NCBI GenBank assembly: GCA_008680965.1
Contig: NAKE01000001.1
Span: forward strand, 1,984,001 to 2,048,000
Length of the DNA stretch: 64,000 nt
Source of the DNA: Collinsella aerofaciens
GTDB lineage: Bacteria; Actinomycetota; Coriobacteriia; Coriobacteriales; Coriobacteriaceae
Reading direction: 5' to 3'
Shown here: in pieces, positions 60,162 through 64,000 of the stretch
How the letters are laid out: each line of letters starts with the position of its first letter
How positions within the stretch are numbered: the stretch's first letter is position 1
Notes under the pieces: generated by a model
The model's input: the letters and a program-made list of their open reading frames with translations, nothing else
Told to the model about the DNA's origin: nothing
The model's database searches: none
Made by a program: the position numbers and the translations under genes

Positions 60162-60191
60162 GGGGCGCTGTCTATGCACAGCGCCCCTTTT
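60162..60191 (+). terminator. Riboswitch expression-platform terminator
   Basis: GGGGCGCTGT (60162-60171) and ACAGCGCCCC (60178-60187) are perfect 10-bp arms followed by TTTT, six bases past the aptamer's 3' end. Confidence 0.9.
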
Positions 60192-60213
60192 CTATGCCAA
60201 GGAGGCATGTGCA

Positions 60214-61053
60214 GTGATTGATTCGGAACAGCTTAAGCAACATATGGTCAAGGCCGTGGAGGAGATTCGCGCCACCAATCCGATGGCCGGCTCCATCACC
60301 AACACGGTGACGATCGACTTTGTCGCCAATGCGCAGCTCGCCGTGGGCGGATCGGCCGCCATGGTCTATCTGCCCGACGAGGGCGAGGCGCTCGTTGCCG
60401 GCGGCGGCGCCATCTATCTCAACATGGGCACGCTCTTCCCCATCTACGAGCAGACGATTCCCCGCGCGGCCAAGGCGGCACACGACGCCGGCAAGCCCTG
60501 GGTGCTCGATCCGGTGGGCCTGGGCATCGGTAGCCTGCGCACCCAGTTGGTAAACGAGCTCAAGCAGTACAAGCCCGCCATCGTGCGCGGCAACGCCTCC
60601 GAGATCATCGCGCTCGCCGGCCTGTGGGGTCTTGAGGGCGAGGCGGCCGATCTGAGCCGCGTACGCGGTGTCGATACCACCGATACCGTCGATGCCGCCC
60701 GCGATGCTGCCGTGGCGCTTGCCCGCTACACCGGCGGCGCCGTGGTGGTCTCGGGCGAAGTCGACCTAATTACCGACGGCACGACCGTGGCCAAGTCCCA
60801 CGGCGGCAGCCCGCTCATGTCCAAGATCACCGGTTGCGGCTGCTCGCAGGGCGGCGTGCTGGCCGTGTACGCCTGTGCCGCCGACCCGTTTACGGCAGCC
60901 GTCTGCGGCACCGCCGTCTACAACGTTGCCGGCACGCGTGCCGCCGCTGTCGCCGATGCCCCGGCAAGCTTTAAGGTCGCCTTTATCGACGAGCTCTACC
61001 GCGCGACCGCCCAGGACATCGCCGATAACCAACTCGAGCTCGAGGAGGCATAA
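60214..61053 (+). CDS. thiM: Hydroxyethylthiazole kinase
   Basis: A 279-residue ThiM. The substrate-binding SITNTVTIDFVANAQLAVGGSAAM region, VLDPVGLG, GNASEI (usually VRGNASEI, present here as IVRGNASEI), and the catalytic KITGCGCSQGGVLA (TGxGC-type motif) are clear. It phosphorylates the thiazole moiety for thiamine salvage. A GTG start eight bases after aaggagg is used. It is the first gene of the TPP-riboswitch operon. Confidence 0.95.
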   Translation: MIDSEQLKQHMVKAVEEIRATNPMAGSITNTVTIDFVANAQLAVGGSAAMVYLPDEGEALVAGGGAIYLNMGTLFPIYEQTIPRAAKAAHDAGKPWVLDPVGLGIGSLRTQLVNELKQYKPAIVRGNASEIIALAGLWGLEGEAADLSRVRGVDTTDTVDAARDAAVALARYTGGAVVVSGEVDLITDGTTVAKSHGGSPLMSKITGCGCSQGGVLAVYACAADPFTAAVCGTAVYNVAGTRAAAVADAPASFKVAFIDELYRATAQDIADNQLELEEA

Positions 61054-61056
61054 GCC

Positions 61057-61398
61057 ATGTCCGAACCCGCAACCACTGCCGGCATGAACACACTCGTCGC
61101 CGTGGCCATCGCCCCGTGCGGCACCGGCGATGAGCTCTCCGCCGAGGTCGCCGAGGTCGTGCGCGTCATACGCGAGAGCGGCCTTCCCAACCGCACCACC
61201 TCGATGTTCACCGAGATCGAAGGCGACTGGGACGAGGTCATGCAGGTCGTGCGCGACGCGACCTTTGTGTTGGCGAGCAAGGGCATCCGCACCGAAGTCG
61301 TGCTCAAAGCCGATATTCGGCCCGGATTTACCGACACCATGACCGGCAAGCTCGAGCGCATGGAAGCACAGATCAAGAAGCAGGAGGAGGCACGATGA
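61057..61398 (+). CDS. MTH1187-family thiamine-binding protein
   Basis: A 113-residue protein of the MTH1187/YkoF-like thiamine-binding family (VAVAIAPCGTGDELSAEVAEVVRVI, TTSMFTEIEGDWDEV). Small ferredoxin-fold proteins of this type bind thiamine or HMP. It begins three bases after the thiM stop and overlaps thiE by four bases, so it is part of the operon. It may deliver thiamine or its parts; catalysis is not suggested. Confidence 0.85.
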   Translation: MSEPATTAGMNTLVAVAIAPCGTGDELSAEVAEVVRVIRESGLPNRTTSMFTEIEGDWDEVMQVVRDATFVLASKGIRTEVVLKADIRPGFTDTMTGKLERMEAQIKKQEEAR

Positions 61399-62090
61399 GC
61401 ATCCGCGACAACCTTGATATCTCGGCCTATCTAGTACTCGGCCCCGAAAACACGCTGGGACGCCCCGTGGGCGATGTGGTGGCCCAGGCGCTCAACGCAG
61501 GCTTTACCTGCATCCAGGTGCGCTCCAAGGTGGCAAGCGCCCGCGAGATCATTGCGCTGACCGGCGACGCCGCGCAGGCAATCGCACAGGCCGGCAAGAC
61601 CGGTCAGGTCGCCTTGCTGATCGACGACCGCCTTGACTGCGTACTCGCCGCGCGCGAGCAGGGTATTGCCGTCGACGGCGTGCACGTGGGCCAGAGCGAT
61701 ATTCCTGTCGAGGTCTGCCGCAAGCTTCTGGGCCCCGATGCCATCGTGGGCCTTTCGGCCCGTTGCGAAGAGATGCTCGAGTACGTCAAGACCGCCGACA
61801 TGAGCCTGGTCGACTACCTGGGCATCGGCCCGCTCCACGAGACCGAGACCAAGCGCGACTGCGGACGCGCAGCCGATGGCTCCATCATCACCAAGAGCTT
61901 TGAGGATCTGGCCGCACTCCACGCGGCAAGCCCCGTGCCCATCGTGGTGGGCGGCGGCGTCAAGACGGCCGACCTGCCGCAGCTCAAGGCCACCGGCGTC
62001 GATGGCTTCTTTGTGGTGAGCGCCGTCTGCAGTGCCGACGACCCCTACGTCGCCGCCAAGGAGCTTGTCGATACCTGGCAGCAGGCATAG
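61395..62090 (+). CDS. thiE: Thiamine phosphate synthase
   Basis: A 231-residue ThiE TIM-barrel enzyme. Motifs are IQVRSKVA (usually QLRxK), LIDDRLDCVLA, DGVHVGQSDIPV, GLSARCEE, YLGIGPLHETETK, VGGGVKTADLPQL and FFVVSAVCSADDP. It joins HMP-pyrophosphate and HET-phosphate to thiamine phosphate. It is the last gene of the riboswitch operon, overlapping the preceding gene by ATGA. No thiD is in the window, so HMP kinase must be encoded elsewhere. Confidence 0.95.
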   Translation: MSIRDNLDISAYLVLGPENTLGRPVGDVVAQALNAGFTCIQVRSKVASAREIIALTGDAAQAIAQAGKTGQVALLIDDRLDCVLAAREQGIAVDGVHVGQSDIPVEVCRKLLGPDAIVGLSARCEEMLEYVKTADMSLVDYLGIGPLHETETKRDCGRAADGSIITKSFEDLAALHAASPVPIVVGGGVKTADLPQLKATGVDGFFVVSAVCSADDPYVAAKELVDTWQQA

Positions 62091-62134
62091 GCATAAGCCG
62101 AGCAGCTAATCCGCAGCCTCACATCTTCAGCAAT

Positions 62135-62180
62135 GGAAAGCGCATCCCAGTTTGGACCTCCATTCCGGGATGCGCTTTCC
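62135..62180. terminator. Bidirectional terminator between thiE and patatin-like gene
   Basis: GGAAAGCGCATCCC (62135-62148) and GGGATGCGCTTTCC (62167-62180) are perfect 14-bp arms with an 18-base loop, between convergent genes. Confidence 0.8.
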
Positions 62181-62191
62181 GTGTGCGACCC

Positions 62192-63061
62192 CTACCCCGC
62201 CAGATACGCTTCCAGCGCGGGCAAGGTTGCCTCCGCATCGTGACGGCCGATCTGGTAGATGCGCTCGAGTTCATCGGGCTCGCGGCACAGCGACGGCACC
62301 TTCACCGATTCGCTCGGCCGCACCACAAAGATCTCGCCGGCAGCCTCGCGACGTGCCAGGTCATCGAGCGTGGCATTGTAGACCTCATGTCGACGCTCAA
62401 GCGCTGCGACAAACTCCGGATAGTGACGGAACACGCGACGCAGCATGGGCATCACGCTGTTGGGCTGCTTCACAAAGCCCGCCGGCTGCGTGAGCACCAC
62501 GATATTGCGGTCATACCCCTGCGCAAACAGCCATGCACTGGGAATAGAATCGGCCACGCCACCATCCAGATACTTATGCCCGTCAATAGCAACGGGACGC
62601 GTCGCCACGGGAATCGCCGACGATGCCCGGATCCACTCGATATCCCGCTCGTCGCCATAGGGCAGGTCGTGGTAGACGGCCTTGCCCGTCTCGATATCGG
62701 TACACACGCACGTAAACCGCATGGGGCAGGCGCGATACGCCTCCAGGTCGATGGGATCGCGCTCGATGGGCACCTCGTGATAGGCAAAATCGGCATTGAA
62801 CATATCGCCGGTTCGCAGCCAGCTGGTCACGCTCGCATAGCGTTTGTCGGTGCAATAGACCTTGTTATAGCGAATGGCGCGGCCGATCTGGCGCGATTTA
62901 AAGTTGTAGCCAAATGCCGCGCCCGCCGAGACGCCCACCATATGGTCGCAGGTCAAACCGTGCTCCATCCAAACGTCGAGCACGCCCGCCGTATACATAC
63001 CGCGGTAGCCGCCTCCCTCGAGCGCCAGCCCCACCGTGCTCGTCATATTTGACTGTGCCAT
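62192..63061 (-). CDS. Patatin-like phospholipase (YjjU/RssA type)
   Basis: A 289-residue patatin domain protein. The oxyanion loop is LEGGGYRGMY (15-24), the nucleophile GVSAG (Ser45 in 43-47) and the catalytic Asp in YLDGGVADSIP. This is the Ser-Asp dyad lipase layout. There is no signal peptide. The start at 63061 (GGAG upstream) places the oxyanion loop at the usual position; an extension to 63208 adds an unrelated segment. The substrate is probably a lipid ester; the physiological role is unknown. Confidence 0.9.
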   Translation of the reverse strand: MAQSNMTSTVGLALEGGGYRGMYTAGVLDVWMEHGLTCDHMVGVSAGAAFGYNFKSRQIGRAIRYNKVYCTDKRYASVTSWLRTGDMFNADFAYHEVPIERDPIDLEAYRACPMRFTCVCTDIETGKAVYHDLPYGDERDIEWIRASSAIPVATRPVAIDGHKYLDGGVADSIPSAWLFAQGYDRNIVVLTQPAGFVKQPNSVMPMLRRVFRHYPEFVAALERRHEVYNATLDDLARREAAGEIFVVRPSESVKVPSLCREPDELERIYQIGRHDAEATLPALEAYLAG

Positions 63062-63380
63062 GCGACCATCTCCGTTCCTGCGTTTTAAAACGGAACAAGT
63101 ATACCCATCAACAAATATCGTCTCAGTCGCATTTTCATCGAACATCGTCGCGTTACCGTTTGGCGAATAATGGCCGCCCGCAACATGGGCACCCCTACAT
63201 AATTCCATACACTTGTTTATACTACTCAGTAGTTATCAGCCGAGAGCACGAACCGACAAATAAACCCAACGACGCAGCAAGGCGGGGGCTTGGAAACACG
63301 CAAGGCGTTGAGCAGCAACGCATGTGCACAACGAGCTCGCCCGACGCAATCCGCCCCGACCTCAGAAAGCCGCTTACAGT
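63062..63380. other. Divergent spacer with short hairpin
   Basis: A 319-base region between the patatin-like gene (-) and the diguanylate cyclase gene (+). It holds a TATACT -10-like box at about 63219-63224 and a GCGTTG/CAACGC hairpin near 63306-63322. No gene is recognised here. Confidence 0.4.
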
Positions 63381-64000
63381 ATGGATAACGCCAGCAATAA
63401 TACCGAAACGCTCGAAAAGACCATCCGTGACCTTCTGGAGCGTCAGGACGATCTGATCAGGACCGCCTTTACCGACGAGCTCACCGGACTTGGCAACCGC
63501 GGCGGCTTTACCCGTTCCTTAGAGGAACTCTGGGAGCAGGAACTGCCCGTGACCATGGCGTTTATCGACATCGATAACCTTAAGCACTGCAACGACATCT
63601 TTGGACATGACGAGGGCAACCGCTATATCTTGCAGGTGAGCCTCTATCTCAAACTGTATATGAAGGTGGACGAGGCGGCATTTCGTCTGGGGGGCGACGA
63701 GTTCGCCATCCTATCTACGATTGCGACCGAGGACGACCTTGCCGAACGTCTGGAACACTGCCGAACGGTACTGCTCGAAAACAACGCTTCCAAGATGCCT
63801 CACTCGTTTAGCTACGGAGTGGCACACGCCGACCCCGCCCTGGGCGAAGCCCCCAATCGCTTGACGAACGATGCCGACCATCGCATGTACGACTACAAGC
63901 TACGTCATGCCGTGCACCTTGATCGACGCAATATCGCACAAGCCCACACCGACGACTTCGAAATAAGCGATCGCATTTTCGACGCCCTTTCGATGCTCAA
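63381..64000 (+). CDS. GGDEF-domain diguanylate cyclase (partial, cut by window end)
   Basis: At least 206 residues, truncated at the window end. A short N-terminal helix (about 10-28) leads into a GGDEF domain: DELTGLGNR (32-40), FIDIDNLKHCNDIFGHDEGN and LGGDEFAI (103-110), all active-site positions intact. A typical RxxD inhibitory site before GGDEF is not evident. It should synthesise c-di-GMP. Residues after about 190 look like the start of a further segment. The ATG has only a weak ribosome-binding site. Confidence 0.88.
   Translation, partial: MDNASNNTETLEKTIRDLLERQDDLIRTAFTDELTGLGNRGGFTRSLEELWEQELPVTMAFIDIDNLKHCNDIFGHDEGNRYILQVSLYLKLYMKVDEAAFRLGGDEFAILSTIATEDDLAERLEHCRTVLLENNASKMPHSFSYGVAHADPALGEAPNRLTNDADHRMYDYKLRHAVHLDRRNIAQAHTDDFEISDRIFDALSML

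Noticed and set aside
63237..63330. Possible c-di-GMP riboswitch before the diguanylate cyclase gene
   Set aside because: The leader has GACGCAGCAAGGC, slightly like the GEMM core GACGCAAAGC, but the expected flanking stem with tetraloop and receptor cannot be drawn. A covariance-model search (RF01051) would decide.

Overview
The window is GC-rich, densely packed chromosomal DNA. It most likely comes from a gut Coriobacteriia of the Collinsella type. That guess rests on the overall gene mix: an ETF-linked lactate dehydrogenase, a bile salt hydrolase, LAxTG-type wall anchors, reverse rubrerythrin, a PTS with BglG antitermination, and many Shine-Dalgarno (AGGAGG-like) starts. No rRNA, tRNA, transposase, phage gene or CRISPR array was seen. 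Species assignment is inference.

Layout. 0.1-4.6 kb: an HD hydrolase converges on a three-gene lactate dehydrogenase/EtfB/ferredoxin-EtfA operon. 4.9-8.1 kb: five genes on the + strand, of which four encode exported or membrane proteins, including a WxL-like protein and a tiny putative wall-anchored peptide. 8.2-14.7 kb: a DUF554 membrane protein, then a TerB-N/TerB-C protein, a BrxD-like (DUF2791) ATPase and an Lhr/BrxHI-like helicase, which together form a compact predicted DNA-processing or defence cassette. 14.7-21.3 kb: a spermidine synthase-like protein, Elp3, a DUF4097/HTH pair, a Trm9-like methyltransferase and a TrmB-like enzyme, so the block is rich in tRNA-modification candidates. 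21.4-26.8 kb: a Ski2-like helicase with a DUF3516 C-terminus, a DUF2130 coiled-coil protein and a ChbG-like deacetylase. 26.9-29.5 kb: a PTS EIIBC controlled by a LicT/BglG antiterminator through a visible RAT/terminator leader. 29.6-31.1 kb: small genes, including a 27-residue membrane peptide with an apparent antisense RNA. 31.1-37.7 kb: aldehyde and alcohol dehydrogenases, reverse rubrerythrin, and the pdxR/pdxST vitamin B6 locus. 38-50.5 kb: an RGG-tailed MarR-like protein, transporters (MFS, DMT, Kup, purine permease), two peptide-deformylase-like proteins, an HTH-aminotransferase fusion with clustered operator repeats, and a bile salt hydrolase. 50.4-54.5 kb: a tandem duplication of a beta-helix wall protein that also copied the last 15 codons of the upstream permease. 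54.7-64 kb: an esterase, a uracil permease, a MetE-like protein with its probable LysR regulator, a TPP-riboswitch thiamine salvage operon, a patatin-like lipase, and a diguanylate cyclase cut by the window end.

The most interesting unexplained structures are: the type I toxin-antitoxin-like module at about 30.8-31.1 kb; the TerB/BrxD/BrxHI cassette; an Elp3 with a Trm9-like partner; the HTH-aminotransferase fusion with its four operator half-sites; the RGG-tail protein; and dispersed hairpin repeats with a conserved GGGACAGG-type loop. Functions are assigned from motifs and family memory only; no database search was run.
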